A DNA stretch of 64,000 nucleotides from NCBI RefSeq assembly GCF_964204645.1, contig NC_134029.1, positions 1,745,001 through 1,809,000 on the forward strand, read 5' to 3'. The notes beneath the pieces are model-generated. The model did no database searches and was not told where the DNA came from. It saw only the letters and a list, made by a program, of their open reading frames with translations. Origin of the DNA: Tubulanus polymorphus (lineage: Eukaryota; Nemertea; Palaeonemertea; Tubulaniformes; Tubulanidae). This document shows, piece by piece, positions 53,713-64,000 of this stretch (the stretch's first letter is position 1; every line of letters begins with the position of its first letter). The translations under genes were made by a program, and so were the position numbers.

Positions 53713-56700
53713 ATGTCGTCGGTTTCGTCAAATAACTCGGTAACGTCGGAAGACGAGACTCAGTCGTTGAGTGGAGGTGATACTGCCGCGTTATTGATGA
53801 ACGAGGACTACACTTGTTCGCTTTGTAACGACAAGTTTAAGAATCCGCGAATCCTGACGTGTTTACACGTATTCTGTACCGTATGTCTAGAGAAGTTGAT
53901 GTCTGGTGACGATGATGATGATGATGACGAAGAATTAGAGGCGAGCGAAGATGAAGATGTGAAAGTGAAGAATCCCGATGTTTTAGTTTGCCCGACCTGC
54001 GAACAGGAGACGAGACTCGGCGAGAAAGGCATCGATGGTTTGCCGTTTGATTTTGTGTTGGCGAATTTACTGGATATGAGTGATATCGAGGAGAGGCAGA
54101 TTATCTGTACGAGTTGTAAAGCTAAAGAGAAAGCTGTCGCTCGCTGCAGTGATTGCGCTACATTTCTCTGTCCGAACTGTGTCACCGCTCATCAATATAT
54201 GAGATGTTTTGAGAATCACAAGGTAAATTAGTTTTATATTTCGATGGGTCTACACAAACTTCATATCATTGCCGTTGAGATTTTGATGGCATTGAACATT
54301 AAGCCCGGTGCGATTTTGATGGCATTGAACATTTAGCCCGGTGCGATTTTGATGGCATTGAACATTTAGCCCGGTGCTGCCAATTGTTCCTGATATTCAA
54401 TATTTGCTACCATTTTGTCTGCTAGAAATACTGATTTGATTCGATTGATGTGTACTTACTGAAAACGATGTTCATAATTACTGATTAATTAGAATATTTT
54501 CGTTCATGTTTCAATGATCAACTTGTCACTGATGAGAGGTTGGCAGCCCTGCTAACTCATTTGAATTTGCTTATTTGAGTGATCTATGTTTCTTCCAAGT
54601 TAGTTTGATTGATGGTACAGCCAGGGTTTAATTCTACTTGGCTAGACCTGCCCTTACAATTGAACGCATATTAATCCAGCTGTTATTTGATTGTACAGCT
54701 TGTAACTCTCACTTTCTGCTGTAATGAATTTGAAAGAAAGTTCACATAAACTGAAAGTGTGATTGTTGTTGAAATCTAATGTATGATTATTGATTCACAG
54801 GTTTTGACGTTTGAAGAATTGAAAAGTGCCGAGAATGGACTTTCTCTTCATCGACCTGTGTTCTGCCCTCTACATCCGACTGAGAATATGAAATATTTCT
54901 GCAATTCTTGTCAGGTAAAAATAGAACGTTCAACGTTTAATCTATTAATCATGTGCGGAAATTAGAACACAAAAATTACAGAGCGTGCCCTTTGGATCTG
55001 ATATAACGTGAGGGTTGAATTCGATCTGTGTTTTGTGTGTGTTTGTGTATCCTGGGTTATATTGATTAATACCGAACACTGGCAGTATGTGTGTGTGTGT
55101 GTGTGTGATCCACCTGTTAACAGTGTAACAACGGTTTAATGTTTCATCCCTTCTTACAAATCAATATAACTCTTGACATGTGTAAACCCCTCATTAATCA
55201 CTGAATAACACACATTGCATATTCATATAAAACTCGTTGAATTCCCTTCGGGTTGAGATATAAAAACCTATATTTGATACTTAATGCCTGAAACTGAAAG
55301 GATCTTTGTATTAAGAGACAGTAATGAATTGTATTTAGGGCCGGTTGTTTAGATGCTGTTATTGATGGTCACAGAGGGACCGAGTGCGTAAATCTGACCT
55401 CAACCTATTGACATCTTTATCAACATTTGTTCTCAAAGAATTCTCAACCGGGGCCCAGTTCAACATTTTTACTTAGTCCTAGGGTGGTCTCAAATCACAT
55501 AATACTAGTGATAACTTCTTAGGCTTTTACAATCAAGTCGTACCTAGACTAGACTTAGCTAGTCTGTGGCCTAAGCAGCCCTAAATTATATTTGTTCCGA
55601 TGTTAGTTTAATCACCATACGTTTTCAGAAGATGTGGGGACTTAGTGCAGGAAGAATTTGTTTCATTATTTGTGTTTGAAGATTTCTAGCTTATTGGTCT
55701 ATATACTGTTTACATGTATGAAACTATCAGAATGTTTATCTCTGAATGTTAAATGCTACACACATATAGATATAAAGTTGTTATATTCATTGGCAACAGT
55801 ATTTTATGTAGCGCGTGTAACTGTTATTGCAGGTGACAGTTTGTAATAATTGCACGATTACTGATCACAAATCGCCTGAACATTTGTGCGAAAGATTTCA
55901 AGATATCGAACAACACACGAAAGAGGAGATGACATCACTGATGAACGAAAGTAGATCGAAAGTTCAATTCTGCGAAGATACAAAGTATAATCTACAGAAT
56001 TGTCTGTCGGAGTTACAGGAACAGCGAGACCACGCGAAAGGACTCATTCAGGAAACATTCCAGAGCTATAAAGCTATTTTAGAAAAATGCCAGGTAAAAA
56101 CATCGCATATGAATCACAGGTGAAGAACTAACAACTACTGTGTGTGTGTGTGTGTGTGTATGAAACACATGCAAGCAATAGTTAAAAATATGAAATAAAA
56201 AATCAACATGGCTGAATTCATCTCATCGGAAATACAAGAATTTATGGTTGGATACACTTGACTTTTAGTACTTTCTTTGGCAGACAGACAGCGATAAAAA
56301 CATCTAAAAATAGATTTTGGCCTGGTTTCTTTAACGCACAAGTAGCTGTCAGTCTTTATTAGCTGTAAAACCCACTTTCAACTAAGATAACTAGGATATT
56401 TCTTTAAAGTAATGACGTTTAGACTCTTGCTACGATTTATCGTTGAACTGATTTTTAACTGGTATCTATAGAATGTGTTTGATATTAGATCAAATATGAA
56501 TAATAATCTGAAAACAGGGAAATTAATTTTTATACAAAAGAAAATAATTGTTCAAAATTATATCGATTCAATGTTGTTTTTAACCAGGAAAATGCGCTAA
56601 AAGACCTCGGCGAATTACACTACAACCAAGAATTGAAGATAATGGATATGATTCACAGCGTGTCGAAAACAGTCGATAGAATCGAGGACGGCTGTAAATT

Positions 56701-59700
56701 CACCGATCGTATTGTCACTAACGGCAACGACGTCGAGTTATTGATGATGAAGAAAGTCGTGAAGACTCAGTTAATGTCTCTGATCAATAACACGCCAACA
56801 GCAGACGTGAGCAATCAGATCGAATTCGTTAGCGATACGAAAGAATTCGAGGACGCGGTCACTCGAGCTTTCGGTCATTTCAAGAAAAAGGTGAGGAGCC
56901 GACCGACAATGTGCATTTGGGTAATTTCATCTACTAGCAGTTCATTTTGAGCAAACGGATGATACAAATTTTAGAAACAATTGTAGAAAATTGCCCTTGA
57001 ATAACAAGCCTTCATTGGAAATATAGCCTTGGTTTCTTCCATTTTGAAACGGTCGCTTTCACTGTTTTAAAACCATCAGTTGCTCGTGAAGTCTTGAAAC
57101 TGCAGTTCCATAGACTGCGGGAAATGAATTAACCTAAATGATTGATTGTTTGATATAGGATTTCAGTGCTTTGCAGCCTGTTAACTAAAATCATCGGTAT
57201 AGACTAGTTGTTTCATGACTGTAGCCTATTTTGCATACATTACCTTTATAGGAAACGAGCATCGAGACTCAAGTTTCATCTCTGCAATCATCATTTGATA
57301 CGGACGCGTTCAGTCTCCCGTCCGGAGTGCTGAGTCCCGTGAATGCTACGCTGTTGTCGTTGAATACAATACCGCAGACATCTGTAACAGGTGGCGCTGC
57401 AGCTGCCGTACAGACGCCGACCGATTTCATGCCTGTCCAGAATCCGGTTTCACATCTACCTCCACTGTCGTTATCGGTATCAATACCGAATACAATCACC
57501 CCTCCGCCGCTCATATCTAGTATGTCTAATATAACTGGATCAATGGGTAGCGGAATAGCGGCGATTACTGAGAGAAGTTTATCTCGTAGTTCTCACAGTC
57601 CGGCGATGTCTGATAGCGGTATCTCTCTAGATGCTAGTAGTGGAGGTAGTGGTAGTAATACACCGTTAGTTAACCTCGCCACACTTGCTAGACTCGGAAC
57701 TGTCAACATTAATCCTCAAGGTAACATTTCATTTTAAATATTTGTATTCATGCATTATTGTTAATTGCAAAGAATCTGAACCATTAAGACATATTATATT
57801 ATTGTGTTTTACTGATAATCAATAATTCTAACATCGAATGTGTTTTTTTGTTGTCGTAACTGTTTTAACACTGACACACGCACACATGCAGTGTGACACA
57901 CTCACTGTGACACATGCAGTGATGGTGAAAGTCATCGTCGCACTCTGCACTCTCAGTCAGCAGACGCGTTACCATGACGCCCGTGTTCTATGTTATATCA
58001 GTTTCAGACTTTCACGACTATGATCTAACATCTTGTGTCGCTACAGGACAGATCACGTTGAATGGTCAGGTTTTACCGGGACTCAATCTAAACAACGTCA
58101 CTGGAATACAGTCGATCCTCGGTAGACAGAACTCGATGGCTTCAAATCATGAAAATGGTGAGATATGATATTTTCCATCATTCGAAAACGCTTGATTTAT
58201 AGAATTCTAGCGAAAATCTTCTCCGAGATCCTCCAGTGTTTAGGCATCGTAGCAAAAAATACAGTACCCTCGAACTACTCCTTAAATCAAGCCAGTTGTT
58301 GAGTCAGGACTCATTCATTATCAGAGAATTATTGAGTTTATTTGTTTTATAATATGTTCGCACAGATTTGTTAGCAGAACTTGGAGCATTGCCTCCGTTG
58401 GATGGAATATCTTCATCCAACACGACGTCACCGACACCGACGTTAGATGAGTTAGCCACGCTGTTGAATCGTACTCAATTAAACGGAGGATTCGGAAGTC
58501 TGACGCAACCTCCTTCATCAACACAAAATAATACGCTGACTAATATCGGTACATTTAATGCATCGACTACTCGTATGGGAAGCACACCGTCTCCTGGTAA
58601 ATATAACTCACTCAAAGCTGAGTCGGCGTTTCATAGAGATCATGTTTGATTTTGGGTTTTATATATGTTTCAGTTCCATCAGGAATCTACGGTAGTACGA
58701 GTAATCCTTTTAATCCCGCTAACCCTACACCACCCTTCCCTCGAAGATCTGGTAAAATGTCAGCCATGCAGATTAGGTAAGTGAAATAGTAATGATTCCA
58801 GTCGTGTAGAGTGTATTCAGTTTGCACTGTATTCTGTTGTATCTCAGTTCAGTCAACCCTGAATGCCCATTGTCAACAAAGCCAGCTGTATACCTGTGAT
58901 GAATTGACCTAACATATGTTTGGTTAGGGTTGAATGGCCAGTGAATAGTGATCAGTGTGACCTAGGGTTAGGGTTTTCACCACACTGTACCGTGTGCTTG
59001 CTGTTTACTATCGGCATTGTTATTGTTGAGGCACCATGTATAGCAGTCAGTCATGCCGAATGACTATCTAGGCGTGCCTTTTGATCGGTAACTAAGCTTT
59101 TATGTATCACGTGAAATAAAAGAATCCGAGTTCAACAATAGTCATGAAGTTATTAGAAATTAGAAGATATAAAGAATTGCCATAATTTGATTAACTTTTT
59201 AAACGACATGTAATTTTCTGTTATTATTTCCGGTGTATGAAAACTTCTTGGTATTTTGTAATAGGTGTAAATTCGGACAGCTCGGTCCGGGTAAAGGACA
59301 GTTTAATTCACCTCACGGATTCTGTCTCGGATTAGAAGAAGACATAATTGTCGCCGACACGAATAATCACCGAATTCAAGTGTTCGAGAAAACCGGTGAA
59401 TTTAAATATCAGTTCGGAATTCCTGGTAAGAATAGATTTCTACGTTAAGATCTGTGATGTTGTATTTCCGACATTATAAAGAGAAAATTTGGTCGGTGTT
59501 TGTAGGTCGTGAAGAAGGTCAGCTGTGGTACCCGCGTAAAGTTGCCGTTATGAGGAACTCCGGTAAATACGTCGTTTGCGATCGTGGTAATGAAAGATCT
59601 AGAATGCAGATATTCACGAAGAACGGGCATTTCATCAAGAAAATAGCGATCAGATATATCGATATAGTAGCGGGATTGGCTATCACTCCACAGGGTAACA

Positions 59701-60514
59701 TTCAGTAATACATGCCCTATTTGTTGATATATAGAAGGATTATATCACTAACATGCAATTATAATTACAGGTCATATAGTAGCTGTTGATAGTGTATCTC
59801 CTACTGTATTCTGTATTGCTGAAACTGGTGAATTGGTTCGCTGGTTTGATTGTAGTGATTATATGAGAGAACCGTCTGATATCGCTGTCAATGGTAAAGA
59901 ATACTTCGTTTGTGATTTCAAGGTACGTTTTATTTTCATATTTACGGCTTACAATTCTCAGTCTTTGAGGGGAGAGCGATAAGATAGGACTACAACGACT
60001 TAGAGAGTGGTTTCTACTGTTTTCAAGAGCTCAACTCCTAAAAATATCAAAATACTCTCAATATCAGAAGAATTTTTTGTTCATTTTCATTAAAAGCACT
60101 ACTTTTGTTATCTAATAACTCTTTGTTTTTCTATACAAACCCTGGCCTGAATGTTGCTAAGGTGTCATTTTCGTTAATTGTATGTTTGTCTAAATGTATT
60201 TGTAGGGTCACTGTGTGGTTGTATTTAACGAGGAAGGTCAGTTCCTCAGACGTATCGGATGTGAGAATATCACTAATTTCCCGAACGGTATCGATATAAG
60301 CGACGCTGGTGACGTATTGATCGGCGACAGTCACGGTAATCGGTTCCACGTCGGTGTATTCCAGCGCGACGGATCACTCATCGGAGAATTCGAGTGTCCG
60401 TATGTCAAGGTCAGCCGGTGCTGCGGTTTGAAGATAACGTCTGAAGGTTACATCGTAACGCTGGCCAAAAACAACCACCACGTTCTAGTCTTAAACACGT
60501 TATACATCGCTTAG
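53713..60514 (+). CDS. brat: TRIM-NHL protein, Brat/NCL-1 type, with RING finger
   Basis: Coding exons: 53713-54222, 54801-54914, 55833-56093, 56588-56890, 57252-57720, 58047-58157, 58366-58596, 58674-58776, 59265-59425, 59506-59694, 59771-59922, 60206-60514. The sum is 2,913 nt, 970 residues. The start is the ATG at 53713 ([10 protein letters not shown]). A complete C3HC4 RING has C35, C38, C50, H52, C55, C58, C93 and C96, with an acidic stretch (seven Asp in a row) between C58 and C93. Two B-boxes (about 132-170 and 180-225), a coiled coil (about 230-390) and a Ser/Pro/Thr linker follow. Residues 701-970 form the NHL propeller; its end, [14 protein letters not shown], is the Brat signature. 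In the family, Brat and NCL-1 NHL domains bind RNA and repress mRNAs and ribosome biogenesis. Fly Brat lacks the RING, so ubiquitin-ligase activity here is inferred. Confidence 0.92.
54279..54377. repeat. 33-bp tandem repeat, exactly three copies, in Brat-like intron 1
   Basis: Three units of GATTTTGATGGCATTGAACA followed by TTWAGCCCGGTGC. The copies are nearly identical, which points to a recent minisatellite-type expansion. Confidence 0.9.
55088..55109. repeat. (TG)n microsatellite
   Basis: About eleven TG units in an intron of the Brat-like gene. A second run of about nine GT units lies at 56141-56158 in the next intron. Confidence 0.9.
57721..58046 (+). other. Brat-like intron between linker exons
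   Basis: 326 bp containing a short CACACGCACACATGCA-type simple sequence near 57871-57905. No gene. Confidence 0.6.
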
Positions 60515-61421
60515 TGACAGCGCCATCTGTATGTAAATATATGAATTAACTACTGGAAGTTCGTTGATGTTTTAAAGATGAAAGGTGTTTGTAATGTACG
60601 TACGTTCTATTCGAGTTGGTTCGGTATTTTTTAAAAGTTGATCGTTTCTGGTGACATTGAGGAAAAAAAATTATATATACGTAAATAGCTTTAAACTAAT
60701 CGATGTCCACCTCGTTTTTAAGCGTAAGACGGACGGTTTTATTCCTAGGCGAGAAAGCTTCACTGATTCGTTGTAATATTACTCATGAGTTAGTTGCTTG
60801 ATGCAGGTTTAACGTACAGTTCTTCTCGGGAGACAGATGACGAAATATCGGTGAAGAACAGCCGTACGTGTAGATAGATTAATTCATTAACAAACTGTTG
60901 CTTAATTGATTAAAACATTCCCTTCCTGTCCATAGATCAAATTAATTCATCTCATAATACTTCGATTTTTAGAAAGTCGTGAAATATCACTCAATTCTGC
61001 GCGAGTGACTTTCTGATTTTCAGCTGATCGGATTAAAAGAAGCGAGATGCGCCTTTAATGACTAGTTGTTACCGTAATAATCAGTTGTGCTGTGAACGAC
61101 ATGTTTTCTTTTTATATACACGCAATGCGTTTATCATCATTATTTAATCTTGTGCCAATAATACATGTGTTGACAAACAATTTTTTGTTAGCGCATATTA
61201 TTATTATTATTATTGAATCTATTATAGGTTTATATATATGAATATTCAGTGTATTTCTACTGTGTATGTTATATATATATGAACACTGCCATATTAAAAA
61301 GTCCGTGTGATTTCATTATTAAAGTCTACCAAACGCTGGCTGCGGCCATTTTCATAACAGTTGCCGACATATAAGTCTTGTACCTAGCCGTTGTTCCGTA
61401 AAATCTTGAGAGCGTTATGAT

Positions 61422-61504
61422 AATGCGGTATTCAACTTCCAATATGAATGGTTGGGTATTGGCAATGCGGTATTCAACTTCCAATATGAATGGTTGGGTA
61501 TTGG
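61422..61504. repeat. 42-bp direct tandem duplication
   Basis: Two adjacent copies starting AATGCGGTATTCAACTTCCA, at 61422 and 61464, nearly identical over the full unit. Confidence 0.9.
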
Positions 61505-61780
61505 GGTTTACTGTATCTGCTCCTGGTATCGAGACCTGTAGTTACTGTTCCACGTGTATCGGGGTTCGCGGTATCTATATTCCCTGTCGGTATCTGATAC
61601 TGCTCTGTGTATCTGAGCTTACAGTCTGAATTCGTGACATATATTTATGATTTTCTGTCTCATAAAACATAATGAAACTGTGGTAGTATTTATTGTGCTC
61701 TCACTCTAGTTTAAATTTACCTCTTTCATCATCCAGATTTTGGACTTGGATTTTTTTAGCCATATTCTATGCGTATATAG

Positions 61781-61844
61781 ATATATATATATATATATAA
61801 TTATGTGTAAGTTCGTTGTATTTGTATACACCTGTGAATCACAT

Positions 61845-61886
<42 letters not shown>
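61781..61886. repeat. (AT)n microsatellites
   Basis: Two long AT runs at about 61781-61799 and 61849-61886, separated by about 50 bp. Confidence 0.9.
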
Positions 61887-63478
61887 CTTCTGACTATGCA
61901 GATATATATTTAATCATCTATTATTATATGTGAAAGTGATCTGATTTACAAAACGCTCTCTCTTTACGAATGAGTAACATCTATATTCAAATTCACTGAG
62001 CTGAAAAAAACGTATCGTTATGATTTGTCATTTTTCAAACAGTGGTAGAGAGTAATTTAGGTTTGATAGCGCACAAATTTCAGGCTTAAATGTGACTGAG
62101 GTATTCTATAATGAAAATTGAGGAATCTGACTAGTAAAATACACATCTGAAGATCATGGACCAATTGTGAAAATAATGCCTTCCAATGGTTTACGGTAGA
62201 AATAGCTTATTTAATATGTCTTTGAAAAAATGCTGCAGTCAAAATGTTGTCAACCATGCATGTCGGTGTTGGGAGATTTTTTTACTAGCTAAGAACTTTT
62301 TGTTACGCGGCCCCGGAAATAAAAGATATTTCGGGCCAGATATATCATCAACCTGCATCTTATATAAATGATCGATTATACTACATTTAGAATATAAAAA
62401 AATGAGAAAAAAACTAACAAAAATAAAAACACGATGGAATGATTATTAATGTTGAGATGTCCACTTGTAATAACTGTATGCTACTAGTGTTTTTGTGCTG
62501 AAGGGTAAAAAATCCATTTAAATTTGGCATAATTTTATTTTTTAATAAATTTTATTGTAAATAGTATTTTTGATTAGAATCGATTTAAATATATTGCAGT
62601 TCTTACACAATCTTTGATTAATATTAACTACATTTTGGATTTATTATGAATCCGGGTACTATATACAAATATCGATGACAAAATATAGATCTGAATAGTT
62701 GCCTCGCGTAGACAGTTTCATATACCGCAATATAACAACTGATTAGCACTTGAAATTTCACTCATGAGCTTAAAACTAAACTAAACACGTTCGAAACAAA
62801 TCAGAAAACGTTGTGATTTTTAACCCTTCACAAATAACAGGGGTTCCTCTTTGTCGTCTATATGTGAATGGTTCATTTCTATGATGATAAAACAAAAAAC
62901 AAATTCAACAATTTGAAGAAAAAATTTGCTCAATTTTTGTACAAGTTTATTACTATTATTATTATCTATCTCTTACTCTATTTCACAGCTGAAAGTTTGC
63001 TGGTCGATCAAATTGTAGTTCCCACACACCGCAGGATTTAACACAGAAGTTTATTAAGTCAAAGCACCCCCGATCCCTCGTTAATCTACTCTATATAAAA
63101 GATGAACGACTGTTTTATATAGTTTGTAATGATAATGTCTTTCATTGTGTCAATTGTCTCCTTTACGTATTATTACTAAACTATACTGATATTATACTAA
63201 ACTAGACTTAGTTGATATATTTGTAGAATCCCACCTGCCCCTATTGAGCTATAGTCGGAACTCTCACTTTGGCTTCTACTAACATACATTTATACCTATA
63301 CATACATAGACAAAGCTGGGACTTCATTTTGTGATGATTCAATGTACTTTAATCATTGTGGTTTTTTTTTCTAATGTTTAGGTTGCATTTGTGTTTATTG
63401 TGTATAAATGAAACGTATACAAATTTGTTATTTTTATTTTTAGTCAAATCGTAAAAATAGAAGCCTAGAAGATGATCG

Positions 63479-63515
63479 CTGATTGAGGGCGGTGTACGTG
63501 CACCACCTCAATCAG
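63479..63515. repeat. Hairpin-forming inverted repeat
   Basis: CTGATTGAGG at 63479-63488 and CCTCAATCAG at 63506-63515 are perfectly complementary. The 17-nt spacer contains a further GGTG/CACC pairing. Confidence 0.8.
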
Positions 63516-64000
63516 TATTAAAACTTTTTGTTGGGTTGTTTTTTTTTTCCTTTTGCGAATTGATTCAAAACTCAATCAATTGTTCATTTAATAAGCGAGG
63601 ATATAAATATTTAGACGATTCAGAAAAATTTATCTTTTGAAAGCATAATGATAAAGTTTAATCATCCACTGAGCACTGCTGTTTAACAGTTGCGAAGGAG
63701 GAATTATTTACAGTACGGTCCAGTACTTATTCCATCTCATTTTGAACGATAGATAACATAGCGAGAATCTGGGCTTTTTATGGCATTATCGGTCGTGGAA
63801 TTTTAGATAGGTTCGGGCTTTCATTTCGATTATCCGAAAAAGAACAGAATCATTTTTTTCCATGTTTATTACGCGTGTGTGTGTGCGTGCGCGCGATATA
63901 TGAAAACAGGACTAATAACAGAAGAATGTTCGGAATTAATTTAGCTGTGAGAAAAAGACAGGTATTTCTAAATATCTAAAATGCAGGGATTTTTTGTTCA

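Larger units (their letters stand above)
60515..64000. other. 3' flank of the Brat-like gene
   Basis: 3.5 kb of AT-rich sequence with no supported coding exon. It probably contains a long 3' UTR; AATAAA at 62544-62549 is one candidate end among several. It holds the 42-bp duplication, AT microsatellites and a hairpin listed separately. The next gene is not reached. Confidence 0.55.

Noticed and set aside
55448-55580. Possible fourth copy of the family B palindromic element
   Set aside because: The left end resembles the family but the right end does not match well enough; mentioned only as a possible degraded copy.

Overview
The window is nuclear DNA of an intron-rich, AT-rich, gene-dense bilaterian invertebrate. 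I reconstructed ten protein genes (nine complete, one partial) by hand from GT/AG (one GC/AG) boundaries and reading phase. The gene set suggests a protostome, most likely a lophotrochozoan such as a mollusc: a Brat-type TRIM-NHL gene that keeps its RING finger, a NuMA with a vertebrate-like tail, and one STIM gene. The species cannot be named from sequence alone. I saw no prokaryotic genes, rRNA, tRNA or CRISPR.

Layout, left to right: CCDC87-like (minus, 3' end outside the window); TSR2 (minus); NUMA1/NuMA (plus, 20 coding exons, about 2,169 aa); SRA1 (minus); STIM (plus, about 15.5 kb); a SAXO5/TEX45-like axonemal protein (minus); ATOX1 (plus); PDZD8 (minus, 22 coding exons, about 1,140 aa); AK6 (plus); intronless KIN/KIN17 (plus, 49 bp after AK6); a Brat/NCL-1 type TRIM-NHL gene (plus) with a long 3' flank. 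Neighbours are mostly head-to-head (TSR2/NUMA1, SRA1/STIM, SAXO-like/ATOX1, PDZD8/AK6) or tail-to-tail (NUMA1/SRA1, STIM/SAXO-like, ATOX1/PDZD8). Several promoters are therefore probably shared.

The genes are mostly housekeeping and cell-biological: ribosome biogenesis (TSR2, AK6), spindle orientation (NuMA), store-operated calcium entry and ER contact sites (STIM, PDZD8), copper delivery (ATOX1), DNA/RNA metabolism (KIN), cilia (CCDC87-like, SAXO-like) and post-transcriptional control (Brat). No single pathway links them. STIM and PDZD8 both act at ER contact sites, and TSR2 and AK6 both act on the small ribosomal subunit, but this may be coincidence.

The most interesting signal is in STIM. 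Two adjacent 101-nt exons (25159-25259 and 26060-26160) encode alternative versions of the same piece of the Orai-activating CAD/SOAR domain. They cannot be used together without a frameshift. They differ at the residue matching human STIM1 Phe394: Leu in the first (STIM2-like), Phe in the second (STIM1-like). One invertebrate gene may therefore make STIM1-like and STIM2-like channel activators by mutually exclusive splicing.
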